In this document: positions 1-8,977 of the stretch, in pieces
Position numbering within the stretch: the stretch's first letter is position 1
Layout: each line of letters opens with the position of its first letter
Assembly (NCBI RefSeq): GCF_002419965.1
Contig: NZ_DIHC01000011.1
Coordinates: 491-64,490, forward strand
Source: Pseudomonas sp. UBA5706
Lineage (GTDB): Bacteria; Pseudomonadota; Gammaproteobacteria; Pseudomonadales; Pseudomonadaceae
Direction: 5' to 3'
DNA length: 64,000 nt
The notes under the pieces: model-generated
Seen by the model: only the letters and a program-made list of their open reading frames with translations
What the model was told of the DNA's origin: nothing
Database searches by the model: none
Position numbers and translations under genes: made by a program

Positions 1-62
1 TGCGGCCAGAATCAAGCGCCCTGACCGCGTCGACCGGGACGCGGGGGATCACACAATCCGGA

Positions 63-1037
63 TCAAATTCCGGCCAGCGCCAACTCCATCGCAAAGTAGG
101 TGAAGATCAGATCCGCGCCCGCGCGCTTGATCGCGCCGAGGCTTTCACGCACCACCCGGGCTTCGTCAATGGCCCCGGCCTGTGCGCCGAACTTGATCAT
201 CGCGTACTCGCCGCTGACCTGATACGCCGCCAGCGGCAGGGTCGAGGCCTCGCGGATGTCGCGAATGATGTCCAGATAGGCGCCCGCTGGCTTGACCATC
301 AACGCGTCGGCGCCTTCAGCCTCATCCATCAGCGATTCACGCAGGGCTTCGCGGCGGTTCATCGGGTTCATCTGGTAGGTCTTGCGGTCGCCCTTGAGCG
401 CCGAGCCGCCCGCTTCGCGGAACGGGCCGTAGAGCGAGGAGGCAAATTTGGTGGAGTACGCCATGATCGGCGTCTGGGTGAAACCGGCGGCGTCCAGCGC
501 CGCGCGAATGGCCCTAACCTGACCGTCCATTGCCGCCGACGGTGCGATCACGTCGGCCCCGGCACGGGCGGCCATCACCGCTTGCTTGCCAAGGTTCTCA
601 ATGGTCGCATCGTTGTCAACGTGGGCACCGTGCATCACGCCGCAGTGGCCATGATCGGTGTATTCACAGAAGCAGGTGTCGGACATCACGATCATGTCCG
701 GCACCGCATCCTTGATGGTGCGCGAAATACGCGAGACCAGGCCGTTTTCCTGCCAGGTGTCACTGCCACTGGCGTCGAGGTGGTGGGAGACGCCGAAGGT
801 CATCACCGACTTGATTCCCGCACGGGCGTAGCGCTCGACTTCCTGCGCCAATTTCGACTCGGGGATACGGCTAACCCCCGGCATGCTGTTGATCGGCACA
901 AAATCGTCGACTTCTTCTTCGACGAAAATCGGCAGCACCAGGTCGTTCAGCGTGAATTCGGTTTCCTGGAACAGCGCGCGGAAGTTCGCATTGCTGCGCA
1001 GGCGACGTGGACGAGCGGCGGGAAACAGACTGGACAT
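63..1037 (-). CDS. hemB: Delta-aminolevulinic acid dehydratase (porphobilinogen synthase), Zn type
   Basis: The product (324 aa) condenses two 5-aminolevulinate molecules into porphobilinogen in cytosolic haem synthesis. The Schiff-base lysines are visible in AYSTKFASS (about residue 195) and LMVKPAGAYLD (about 247). The CxCx7C cluster in SDTCFCEYTDHGHCG matches the catalytic zinc site of the E. coli enzyme. Length equals the E. coli type (324 aa). The frame stays open upstream to 1097, but ATG at 1037 gives the family N-terminus MSSLFPAARPRRLR and is chosen. Pseudomonads usually also carry a Mg-type HemB that lacks these cysteines, so this may be the second copy; that is inference. No operon partner is seen. 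Confidence 0.95.
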   Translation of the reverse strand: MSSLFPAARPRRLRSNANFRALFQETEFTLNDLVLPIFVEEEVDDFVPINSMPGVSRIPESKLAQEVERYARAGIKSVMTFGVSHHLDASGSDTWQENGLVSRISRTIKDAVPDMIVMSDTCFCEYTDHGHCGVMHGAHVDNDATIENLGKQAVMAARAGADVIAPSAAMDGQVRAIRAALDAAGFTQTPIMAYSTKFASSLYGPFREAGGSALKGDRKTYQMNPMNRREALRESLMDEAEGADALMVKPAGAYLDIIRDIREASTLPLAAYQVSGEYAMIKFGAQAGAIDEARVVRESLGAIKRAGADLIFTYFAMELALAGI

Positions 1038-1404
1038 GGCAGTTCCTGATTGAAGATGTGTGAAAACCGCCGGCCAAACATGGCTTGGGCGTATCAATTG
1101 GCGCGAAGCTTATTCCTGCGTGGCTTCGGATTCAAATATCGGGTCGATAAAGAGAATTGTCGGATGCGCAACAGTGGAACCGTGTGGCATCGAACGAACT
1201 TCAATGAAGACCGGACCGTTGACCTGGCCCGGTCAATCTCTCGGCGGGTATAACGCTTCGAGTACCCCCAACGCCAGCGGGTGCGCTGATTGACCGCACC
1301 TGCGCCCCCAGGGCGACGTCACCGTGGCGGGCATTGGGTCGCCAATCTGCCCGGTATGCCGATGACGCCGGCCGTGCAACGATCGCCAGACTTGCAGCGC
1401 GGCG

Positions 1405-1935
1405 TCATCCCGGAAGGTTACCGTCGCCCTCGCCCAACGCGCGCTGCATGATCACGGTGTCAAGCCAACGGCCATGCTTGAAACCCACGGACTGGAGCAC
1501 ACCCACCTTGCCGAACCCCAAGCGCTCATGGAGCCGGATCGAGGCAACATTCTCGCTGTTGCCAATGATTGCGACCATCTGCCGCTGCCCACCGTCGACG
1601 CAGCGCTGGATGATCAGCGCCAGCAACGCCTGGCCAATGCCCATCCCGGCCATACCGTCACGCACATACACCGAATCCTCGACAGTGAAGCGATAGGCCG
1701 GACGCGGCCGATACAGGGTTGCGTAGCCATAGCCGACCACCTCGCCATCGCGCTCGGCCACTAGGTAAGGCAAGCCATTGGCACGCACATCGGCCTGTCG
1801 TCGCAGCATCTGTTCGACGGTTGGCGCCTGCACTTCAAAGCTGGCGGTGCCGTGGATCACGTGATGGGCATAGATCGCCTGTACGGCGGGCATGTCGGCT
1901 TCGCTGGCGTCGCGCAGGATCAGGTCATGGGACAT
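1405..1935 (-). CDS. GNAT N-acetyltransferase, phosphinothricin acetyltransferase-like
   Basis: The 176-aa protein has the GNAT fold: an N-terminal LRDASEADMPAVQAIYAHHV segment typical of PAT/Pat-like enzymes, and an acetyl-CoA loop around GMAGMGIGQALL (about residues 101-112). A C-terminal SVGFKHGRWLDTVIMQR segment is also typical of PAT-like proteins. The family acetylates small amines or amino acid analogues such as phosphinothricin or methionine sulfone; the substrate here is unknown. ATG at 1935 is chosen over the open frame up to 2166 because the conserved domain starts there. It is divergent from the LysR gene at 2044, which could regulate it. Confidence 0.85.
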   Translation of the reverse strand: MSHDLILRDASEADMPAVQAIYAHHVIHGTASFEVQAPTVEQMLRRQADVRANGLPYLVAERDGEVVGYGYATLYRPRPAYRFTVEDSVYVRDGMAGMGIGQALLALIIQRCVDGGQRQMVAIIGNSENVASIRLHERLGFGKVGVLQSVGFKHGRWLDTVIMQRALGEGDGNLPG

Positions 1936-2043
1936 TGAACGGGGTCTCGGTGATTGATATGAACCGCTGGGGAGCATGATGAAGCCCAGGCAGACCAAAA
2001 CAAAGCTATGATTCATCATCCTCAGCATGAGCAAAACTTTGGC

Positions 2044-2931
2044 ATGAAACGGCTCAACCTTAACCATTTGCACACGTTCGCCCAAGTCATGGAGCTCGGC
2101 AGTTTTTCTGCTGCAGCCACACGCGTCAGCCTGACTCAACCAGCTGTCAGCCTGCACATTCGTCAACTGGAAGAGCGCCTGAACCTGCGCCTTATCGAAC
2201 GTGTCGGCAAGCGCTTAAAGCCTACGTCAGCCGGGAGTACCTTGCTCGCACACATTGCTCGCATCGACGCTGTGGTTGAAGACGCCCTGCTTGAGTTGTC
2301 CAGCCACGCCGAGGGCATTGCCGGGCAGGTCGCTATCGGCACGGGCGCGACGGCTTGTATCCATCTGCTGCCGCCCCTGCTGGGTGACCTGCGTCGTCAA
2401 TTTCCGGCGCTGGACGTGCGGGTCAGCACCGGCAACACCGATGCCATCGTGCGAGCGGTCCAAGCAAACCGCCTGGATCTGGCCCTGGTCACGCTGCCTG
2501 CCTCGGGGCGCAGTCTGTCGGTGAGCGGGCTGCTGGAAGACGAATTCGTGGCGATCTTCAGCGTAGATCAGCCGCAGAGCTTGTCGCCGCTGACCGCCAA
2601 GGCACTGGAACCTATGCCGCTGGTGGTGTTTGAGGCGGGCAGCAGCACCCGATTGTTGATCGATGAGTGGTTCCTTCAGGCCGGCCTGCGCGTCAAACCG
2701 GTCATGGAACTGGGCAGCGTTGAAGCGATCAAGGAAATGGTCGCCGCCGGACTGGGTTACAGCATTGTCCCGGCCATGTCGGTGGCCGCCGCGCATCACC
2801 GTCGCGGGTTGCGGATCGAGCCGCTGACGCCTTCACTGAGCCGCACGCTGGGGATTGTGCTGCGCCAGGACAAGCCGTTGGGCAAGGCGCTGCGTCAGGT
2901 GCTCGAAGCGTTGCAGACGCTAAGGCCCTGA
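2044..2931 (+). CDS. LysR-family transcriptional regulator
   Basis: The 295-aa protein has an N-terminal winged helix-turn-helix (LNLNHLHTFAQVMELGSF, then the SLTQPAVSLHIRQLEERL recognition helix), followed by a LysR substrate-binding domain from about residue 90. ATG at 2044 gives a standard LTTR N-terminus; a start at 2008 would add a non-conserved 12-residue tail. It is divergent from the acetyltransferase gene at 1935 with a 108-bp gap, the usual layout for a LysR regulator and its target. The inducer is unknown. Confidence 0.92.
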   Translation: MKRLNLNHLHTFAQVMELGSFSAAATRVSLTQPAVSLHIRQLEERLNLRLIERVGKRLKPTSAGSTLLAHIARIDAVVEDALLELSSHAEGIAGQVAIGTGATACIHLLPPLLGDLRRQFPALDVRVSTGNTDAIVRAVQANRLDLALVTLPASGRSLSVSGLLEDEFVAIFSVDQPQSLSPLTAKALEPMPLVVFEAGSSTRLLIDEWFLQAGLRVKPVMELGSVEAIKEMVAAGLGYSIVPAMSVAAAHHRRGLRIEPLTPSLSRTLGIVLRQDKPLGKALRQVLEALQTLRP

Positions 2932-2980
2932 TTGGGTTTAGAATGCCGCCCCTTTCTGACTGCCGACCCGCCACCACCCG

Positions 2981-3922
2981 ATGAACTCCGACGCGCTGAA
3001 CACCCTCATGCAGCACCTGCTGGCCGCACTTGCCCCGGCCCCCGAAGAAACCCGCCGCCTGTTTCATGGGCGCGGACGACGCTGGCCGGGGCTTGAGCAA
3101 CTGACCGTCGACTGGATGCAAGGCGTGGTACTGGTGTCGTTGTTCAAAGCGCCTGCCCCAGAGGAGCTTGAGGCGCTGAAACGGCTGCTGTTCGACCTCG
3201 TTCACGATCAGGTCTGGAAGCGTTCTCAGGCCCACACTCTGCTGCTGCAACATCGCTACCTGCCCGACAGTCACACTGAAACGCTGCTCGGGCAAATGCC
3301 GCAGGAGTGGACGCTGACCGAAGGCGGCCTGCGCTACCTCGTGGATTTTGGCAAGAAGCAGAACACCGGGCTGTTCCTCGACATGCGCTATGGCCGTGAC
3401 TGGGTGCGCGCCCACGCGGACGGCAAGCGGGTGCTGAACCTGTTCGCCTACACCTGCGGTTTCTCGGTGGCGGCGATTGCAGGAGGCGCAACGTCCGTGG
3501 TCAACCTGGACATGTCCCGCGCAGCGTTGAGCCGGGGCCGTGACAACCATCGCCTCAACGGCCATGACCTGAGCAAGGTCGGTTTCCTGGGCCACGAACT
3601 GTTCAAGTCGTGGGGCAAGGTAAAAAGCGGTGGGCCGTACGATCTGGTGATCATCGACCCGCCGTCGTTTCAAAAAGGCAGTTTCTTGCTGACCAAGGAT
3701 TACCAGCGCGTGCTGCGCAAACTGCCGGAGCTGCTCAGCGGCGAAGGTACGGTGCTGGCGTGCATGAATGACCCGGCCTTGGGCGCGGAGTTTCTGATCG
3801 AGGGCGTGACGCGGGAGGCGCCTGGGTTGCGCTTCGAACAGCGGTTGGACAACCCGTCGGAGTTTGCCGACGTCGAGCCCGGCGGCGGGCTCAAGGCACT
3901 GGTGTTCCGACAGCGGGGCTAG
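2981..3922 (+). CDS. Class I SAM-dependent methyltransferase, RlmI/RlmL-C-like
   Basis: This 313-aa protein resembles the catalytic part of COG1092 rRNA methyltransferases. The SAM motif I is VLNLFAYTCGFSVAAIAGG (about residues 150-168). An acidic motif II follows in VVNLDMSRAALSRGRDN, and the motif IV IDPPSF is at about residue 225. A fold segment before motif I (GLFLDMRYGRDWV) is typical of RlmI/K relatives. No PUA domain precedes it, so it is not RlmI itself. It probably modifies a nucleotide in RNA, but the substrate is not deducible. It stands alone between a LysR gene and a convergent chemoreceptor gene. Confidence 0.85.
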   Translation: MNSDALNTLMQHLLAALAPAPEETRRLFHGRGRRWPGLEQLTVDWMQGVVLVSLFKAPAPEELEALKRLLFDLVHDQVWKRSQAHTLLLQHRYLPDSHTETLLGQMPQEWTLTEGGLRYLVDFGKKQNTGLFLDMRYGRDWVRAHADGKRVLNLFAYTCGFSVAAIAGGATSVVNLDMSRAALSRGRDNHRLNGHDLSKVGFLGHELFKSWGKVKSGGPYDLVIIDPPSFQKGSFLLTKDYQRVLRKLPELLSGEGTVLACMNDPALGAEFLIEGVTREAPGLRFEQRLDNPSEFADVEPGGGLKALVFRQRG

Positions 3923-4033
3923 CCACCACGATCTGACAGCAGCACGCCTTGCCAGCGGTGACGGGAGTGATCTCGCCGCCGGCGGCAAGCCGCAGTGCTG
4001 CACCAACGCATTGGCGCGCCACTGCCAACCGCT

Positions 4034-5653
4034 TTACGCGCTAAGGCGCGAAATCACGTCGTTCAGCCCCATGGACAACCCGTGCAGGTCTTCACTGGCC
4101 GTCTGCGTGCGCTGCACGTTGTTCTGGTTGGTGGTGGCGATTGCAGTGATTTCGGTGAGGTTGCGCGAGATGTCTTCGGCCACAGAGGTCTGCTCCTCCG
4201 CCGCCGTGGCGATCTGCCGGTTCATGTCGCGAATCGCCTCGACTGCCGAGGTAATGCGCGTCAGGGAAGATCCGGCCAGCGCCACCTGATCGACGCTCTC
4301 CTGGCTGCGGGCCTGACCGCTCTCGATGGCATGGGCTGCATCGATGGCGCCGGTCTGCACCGAGCTGATGATCTGGTTGATTTCCGCTGTCGACGCCGCA
4401 GTGCGCTGGGCCAGGGTGCGTACTTCATCGGCCACTACGGCGAAACCACGACCGGCGTCCCCCGCGCGCGCAGCTTCGATCGCCGCGTTCAACGCCAGCA
4501 GGTTGGTCTGCTCGGCAATGCCGCGAATCACTTCCAGCACCTTGCCGATCCGCCCACTGTCGCTTTCCAGGCGACGAATCACGTCGGCGGTGTTACTGAT
4601 TTCATTACGCATTTGCGTGATGGCGGTAATGGTCGCGGTCATGACCTTGCCACCCTCCTGCGAGCTGCGGTCGGCCTCATCGGCAGCGTGGGCGGCCTGG
4701 GCTGCGTGACGAGCAACTTCCTGGGCGGTGGCCGACATCTCGGTCATGGCCGTGGCCACCTGATCGGTGCGCTCGAACTGCTCGTGTGTGCCCTGGGCCA
4801 TCAACGTGGCAATGGCCCGCAGCTCGCCACCGGCGCTGTCCAGATCGGTGGTGCTGCGTTTGAGCCGGGTGAAGGTGTCGGCAAGGAAATCACGCAAGGT
4901 ATTCGCCGCCAACGCCAGACGCCCCAACTCATCCTGCCGCGTGACAGTGACCCGATCGCTGAAACGGCCCTGGCTCAGTTGCGCCACGTACTCGATCAAC
5001 AGGCTGATCGGCCCGACGATGTTACGGTTGATCATCCACAGCGCGAGAACCCCCACCAGCAACGCTGATACCAACATGACAAGGGTGCCGACAAGAATGG
5101 TGCGGTCGGCGGTACTGCTGATAACCTGCGAGCGCTGATCACTGATCTTGCGCAGGCTGACCACCAGGTCGCTCATCTGATCGCTGCTGGCGCGGTCAAC
5201 GCCCATGACGGCCTCATCGCCAGCGACCGGGTCCGCCCCGCCTGCCACGAAGGCATCACGGCCCTTACGGTAGGCGACACCCATCAAGCGGTGATCGTCA
5301 CGCAGCTTGTCCACCTGGGATTTGATGGCTGGATCCAGGCCAGGGAGGGCGCTCAAACGGCCCAGCGTGTCCTGCACCTGCCGTTCCTGGTCCTCGAACT
5401 GACCCCAGAACGTGTCGCGATCGGCTGCTCGTTTACCGCGCAGCAGGACGTTCTTCCACTCCTGCACCTGGGTCTTGAATTGCAGGTTAGCCCGATCGAC
5501 CAATTGGGAGGCCTGCAGCGGACCCTCCAATAGGCCGCGATAGGCGTGAATATTGCTGGAGAGAAACTGGAAACAGGCCAGTGCGATCACCAGCACCAGC
5601 ACCAGGCTGCCGCTGAGCAGCGCCAGAATCTGCAATCTCAAGGATTTGGACAT
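4034..5653 (-). CDS. Methyl-accepting chemotaxis protein with 4HB-type sensor domain
   Basis: This 539-aa inner-membrane chemoreceptor starts MSKSLRLQILALLSGSLVLV (first membrane helix, about residues 7-28). A periplasmic helical domain of about 160 residues follows, then a second membrane helix near 188-210 (ILVGTLVMLVSALLVGVLALW). HAMP (MINRNIVGPISLLIEYVAQLS) and a long cytoplasmic coiled coil come next. The highly conserved tip EQTNLLALNAAIEAARAG lies near residues 380-397 and binds CheA/CheW. The small helical periplasmic domain suggests the four-helix-bundle class; the ligand is unknown. No che genes adjoin it. Confidence 0.93.
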   Translation of the reverse strand: MSKSLRLQILALLSGSLVLVLVIALACFQFLSSNIHAYRGLLEGPLQASQLVDRANLQFKTQVQEWKNVLLRGKRAADRDTFWGQFEDQERQVQDTLGRLSALPGLDPAIKSQVDKLRDDHRLMGVAYRKGRDAFVAGGADPVAGDEAVMGVDRASSDQMSDLVVSLRKISDQRSQVISSTADRTILVGTLVMLVSALLVGVLALWMINRNIVGPISLLIEYVAQLSQGRFSDRVTVTRQDELGRLALAANTLRDFLADTFTRLKRSTTDLDSAGGELRAIATLMAQGTHEQFERTDQVATAMTEMSATAQEVARHAAQAAHAADEADRSSQEGGKVMTATITAITQMRNEISNTADVIRRLESDSGRIGKVLEVIRGIAEQTNLLALNAAIEAARAGDAGRGFAVVADEVRTLAQRTAASTAEINQIISSVQTGAIDAAHAIESGQARSQESVDQVALAGSSLTRITSAVEAIRDMNRQIATAAEEQTSVAEDISRNLTEITAIATTNQNNVQRTQTASEDLHGLSMGLNDVISRLSA

Positions 5654-5976
5654 AGGAGAAACCTTTATAGGGAGGACTGCGGTCTTCGGGAGGTCGGTTG
5701 ACGTTCGCCGAACGTTGCCTGCTTGCCACTTCCCTGTGCCGTCGTTTAAAAACGTCGGGCTTATACAGCTTGATTCGACCTCGCCCGGGGCTTCTTTAAG
5801 CGCCGGATGCGCGTTCCGACCGGTGGTCGAAAAGCGTCAAGGTCGCGTCGAAACGGCAGGTCAATTAAATGGCTGGCGCCGCACGGTTTGCCGGCAGCAG
5901 CGGCCTAGAGATCGCTGCCACCGGCCACAGATTGCGCAGCTCGTTGTCGTATTACCCGCCCTCCACCACCGCTGCG
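5654..5976. other. Intergenic region without a recognisable gene
   Basis: About 320 bp lie between the chemoreceptor start and the restored end of the IclR pseudogene. No family-like coding sequence, RNA gene or clear terminator was recognised. The stretch must hold the chemoreceptor promoter, but I see no box good enough to name. Confidence 0.5.
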
Positions 5977-6816
5977 CTAGGGCTTCTGCCCGAACACCTG
6001 CGAAGGTCGGCGCAGCACCGGGTCGAATGGGTTGACCTTCTGTCCGATAGCCGCTGCCTCGCGCTTGAGCAACTCGACCACCGTGGGCATCCGCTCGGCG
6101 TTCAGGCGGTTGCTGAGGGTCGCCACGCTCAACGCCGCCACCGCCCTGCCTTAGCGGTCCAGAATCGGCACTGCCAGGCCAGCCATGCCCTCCAAAACCC
6201 CGGTATTGCGCGACGCATACCCCAGACGGCGCACGCTTTCGATTTCCGAACGCAGCATCACTTCGTCGTACAGGTGAAAATCCCGCAGGCGCGGCAGGTT
6301 GTAGCCGATGACGGCGTCTCGCTCTTCCTCGGGCAGAAACGCCAGGATCGCCAGGCTGCCCTGCCCCACGCCCAAGGCCACGCTGCCGCCGATGTCGCCC
6401 GTAAAGGTCCTGATCGGATACGGCCCCTCGCTGCGATCCAGACACACCGCGTCGAAGCCGCTGCGCGCCAGCAGAAACAGCGAGTCGCCCAGCGATGCAG
6501 AAAGGCGCAGCAGGCTGGGTCGCACCACATCGCGCAAGTTGCCGCTTTGCCCGGCCCTGGCGGCCAGCGCAAAGAATTCCAGACTCAGGCGATAGCGCTT
6601 GCTGCGCGCATCCTGCTCGACCATGCCCTCGTCCATCAGGCTGCGTAACAAGCGGTGGGTGGTTGGCTGTGACAACCCGATCTGCTGCGCCAGTTGCGTC
6701 ACGCGCTCACCCCCTTCGGGACAGTCGCCCAGGCATCGCAATACGGCAAACAAACGCGAGACTGCGCCGACGCCTGTCTCTTTAATTGTTTTATTCCGAT
6801 CAATGGAATTAATCAT
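5977..6816 (-). pseudogene. IclR-family regulator interrupted by an in-frame TAA
   Basis: The N-terminal winged helix (AVSRLFAVLRCLGDCPEGG, IGLSQPTTHRLLRSLMDEG) and most of the IclR effector domain are intact. The frame then stops at TAA 6151-6153, immediately after AGLAVPILDR. Beyond that stop the same frame continues GRAVAALSVATLSNRLNAER and runs to TAG at 5977-5979, which is a normal IclR C-terminus. Restoring a Q codon (CAA to TAA, one C-to-T change) would give about 279 residues. ATG 6816 has GAGGG upstream. It is divergent from the importer/oxidase operon at 7077 and was probably its regulator. The truncated product lacks the last part of the effector domain, so it may bind DNA but not sense normally. 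Confidence 0.85.
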
Positions 6817-6867
6817 CACTTTATCCCTCACTAAATCCACTGAACGAATAGAAGTGAAAATATTACT

Positions 6868-6893
6868 CGCTCAATGAAATTCTTCGTTGAGCG
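6868..6893. promoter_or_regulatory. Near-perfect inverted repeat, candidate IclR operator
   Basis: Left arm CGCTCAATGAA (6868-6878) and right arm TTCGTTGAGCG (6883-6893) are complementary at 10 of 11 positions across a 4-bp spacer. The site lies 52 bp upstream of the IclR start and about 180 bp upstream of the operon. This position and symmetry fit a dimeric regulator site controlling both promoters. Assignment to the IclR protein is inference. Confidence 0.5.
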
Positions 6894-7037
6894 CATCCTA
6901 TTTGCAGGCATAGGATCAGTCCACAGGGCGATTTGAATAACAGCGGCAGCCGACTTAGATCGAGCGCCAGCGTCCACTGAGCTTGCCGGTCAGCCCCGGT
7001 ACGCCGCCTCTCTTCGCATCTGCCCATAAAAAACGCA

Positions 7038-7049
7038 TGCCTTAAGGCA
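7038..7049. promoter_or_regulatory. Perfect 12-bp palindrome in the operon leader
   Basis: TGCCTTAAGGCA is a perfect palindrome whose end is 27 bp before the start codon of the ABC ATPase gene. It sits just before the A-rich stretch and the AAGGTGG ribosome-binding site (7061-7067). It could be a protein site or a short leader hairpin; no family match is evident. Confidence 0.3.
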
Positions 7050-7076
7050 AGCACAAAAAAAAGGTGGAATGCAGCC

Positions 7077-8105
7077 ATGGCTTTTCTTCAGCTTCGGGCA
7101 CTGTGCAAACGTTACGGCACCGTCGACGCGGTGGTCGCTACTGACTTGTCGGTGGAAAAAGGCGAGTTCGTTTCCCTGCTTGGCCCCTCCGGCTGCGGCA
7201 AGACCACCACCCTGCAAATGATCGCTGGATTCGTCGATGTCACCGCGGGACAGATCCTGCTCGACGGTCGCGACATCACCCATGCCAAACCCGCCAGCCG
7301 CGGCCTGGGCGTAGTCTTCCAGTCCTACGCGCTGTTCCCGCACATGAGTGTGCGCGACAACGTCGCCTTCGGCCTGAAGATGCGCAAGGTGCGAGCAGAC
7401 GAAATCCAGCGTCGGGTGGCGCGCGTGCTGCAACTGGTGCGCCTGGATCAACACGCCGACCGCTACCCCCGTGAGCTTTCCGGTGGCCAGCGTCAGCGTG
7501 TAGCACTGGCCCGGGCGCTGGTGATCGAACCGCCAGTGCTGTTGCTCGATGAGCCGCTGTCCAACCTCGATGCCAATCTGCGTGAAGAGATGCAGTTCGA
7601 GATTCGGCGCATTCAGCGCGAGGTCGGCATCACTACCTTGATGGTCACTCACGATCAGGCCGAAGCGCTGTCGATCAGTGATCGCGTGGTGGTCATGCAG
7701 GCCGGTCGCATCACCCAGATCGACGAGCCGTACAGACTCTACGAACACCCGCGCACTCGGTTCATTTCCGGTTTCGTCGGCAAGGCCAATCTGCTGCGCG
7801 GCGACCGCGATCACACGGGGGCTGCCCAGGTTCGCCAGCAGCCCGGCGACGGCGAACTGACCCTGAGCCTGCGCCCGGAAAAGATAGACCTGATCACTGC
7901 CGGCGCAGGCCGTCTGCAGGGTCGCATCATCACGCGCTACTTTCTCGGCAGTCAGTGGCTGTATCGCATCGATACGGCGATTGGCGAGCTGACGGTGGTG
8001 CGCCGCAACAATGGCCAGGCACCGATGAACGAAGGCACCGTCGTGGGGCTGGACTGGCCGGCGGAGTTGCTGCGAATCCTCGCTGTTGATGAGGTGTCGG
8101 CATGA
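7077..8105 (+). CDS. ABC transporter ATP-binding protein, PotA-like
   Basis: The 342-aa cytoplasmic ATPase of a PotABCD-type importer has Walker A GPSGCGKT (residues 37-44), Q-loop VVFQSYALFPHMS, signature LSGGQRQRVALARAL (about 138-152), Walker B and D-loop LLLDEPLSNLDA, and H-loop VTHDQAEA. A TOBE domain at the C-terminus (TLSLRPEKIDL onward) is typical of the CUT/spermidine class. The ATG at 7077 follows AAGGTGG. The stop overlaps the next start by ATGA. First gene of a seven-gene operon reaching 13736. Confidence 0.93.
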   Translation: MAFLQLRALCKRYGTVDAVVATDLSVEKGEFVSLLGPSGCGKTTTLQMIAGFVDVTAGQILLDGRDITHAKPASRGLGVVFQSYALFPHMSVRDNVAFGLKMRKVRADEIQRRVARVLQLVRLDQHADRYPRELSGGQRQRVALARALVIEPPVLLLDEPLSNLDANLREEMQFEIRRIQREVGITTLMVTHDQAEALSISDRVVVMQAGRITQIDEPYRLYEHPRTRFISGFVGKANLLRGDRDHTGAAQVRQQPGDGELTLSLRPEKIDLITAGAGRLQGRIITRYFLGSQWLYRIDTAIGELTVVRRNNGQAPMNEGTVVGLDWPAELLRILAVDEVSA

Positions 8106-8974
8106 GTGCAGTGAGTGTGCTGCGCGATACGGGCCGCGGTTACCTGTTGTCTTCCCCGGCGCTGGTGTTGTTCGTCGGCCTGCTGGTGGTGCCGTTGCTG
8201 CTGACGCTGGTGCTGTCATTCAACGTGTTCGACTACGGGCTGGGCGTCAAAAGTGGCAGTTGGACCTTGGCCCAGTACCTGAACCTGGTCACCGATTCGT
8301 ACTTCTACGAGATATTCTTTCGCACCTTCGTGATCAGCGCGCTGGTGACCTTGCTCTGTGTCGTGATCGGGGTGCCCGAGGCGTACATCCTCAGCCGCAT
8401 GGGCGCACCTTGGCGTTCGATTTTTCTGATTCTGATCCTCACCCCTCTGCTGATCTCGGTGGTGGTTCGGGCCTTTGGCTGGAGCCTGTTGCTGGGCGCC
8501 GACGGGCTGGTCAATCAGACCATCCAGGCCATGGGCGGGCATCCGGTGAAGCTGCTCTATACCCCGTTCGCGGTGGTTCTGGCGCTGGTCCACGTGATGC
8601 TGCCGTTCATGATCATCCCGGTGTGGACCTCGTTGCAGAAGCTGGATGCCTCGGCCGAACAGGCCGCGCTCTCGCTAGGCGCGAGCCAGGCCAGGGTCAT
8701 GCGCCTGGTGGTGCTGCCGCAGGCCATGCCTGGCGTGCTGTCCGGCACATTGATCGTATTCGGGTTGTCGGCCAGCTCCTTTGCCATTCCCGGCCTGCTC
8801 GGCGGACGTCGCCTGAAAATGGTCGCCACCACGGTCTACGACCAGTACCTATCGGAACTCAACTGGCCCATGGGCGCAGCCATTGCCGTGGCGCTGCTGT
8901 TGATCAACCTGCTGGTGATGCTGTCCTGGAACCGGCTGGTCGAAGGCCGCTATAAAAAATCCCTGGGGGAATGA
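8102..8974 (+). CDS. ABC transporter permease, PotB-like
   Basis: The 290-aa inner-membrane permease has about six hydrophobic helices. The first is near residues 15-40 (YLLSSPALVLFVGLLVVPLLL). The EAA coupling loop is EQAALSLGASQARVMRLVVLPQAMPG (about 184-209), which docks on the ATPase. The family is the PotB-type half of polyamine and related importers. Start ATG 8102 overlaps the ATPase stop by 4 bp, giving translational coupling; the partner permease begins 3 bp after its stop. Confidence 0.92.
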   Translation: MSAVSVLRDTGRGYLLSSPALVLFVGLLVVPLLLTLVLSFNVFDYGLGVKSGSWTLAQYLNLVTDSYFYEIFFRTFVISALVTLLCVVIGVPEAYILSRMGAPWRSIFLILILTPLLISVVVRAFGWSLLLGADGLVNQTIQAMGGHPVKLLYTPFAVVLALVHVMLPFMIIPVWTSLQKLDASAEQAALSLGASQARVMRLVVLPQAMPGVLSGTLIVFGLSASSFAIPGLLGGRRLKMVATTVYDQYLSELNWPMGAAIAVALLLINLLVMLSWNRLVEGRYKKSLGE

Positions 8975-8977
8975 TCG

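Noticed and set aside
2729..4006. 425-codon minus-strand open frame over the methyltransferase gene
   Set aside because: Antisense shadow; the plus strand has SAM motifs and IDPPSF.
6990..8219. 409-codon minus-strand open frame over the ABC ATPase gene
   Set aside because: Antisense shadow; Walker and signature motifs are all on the plus strand.
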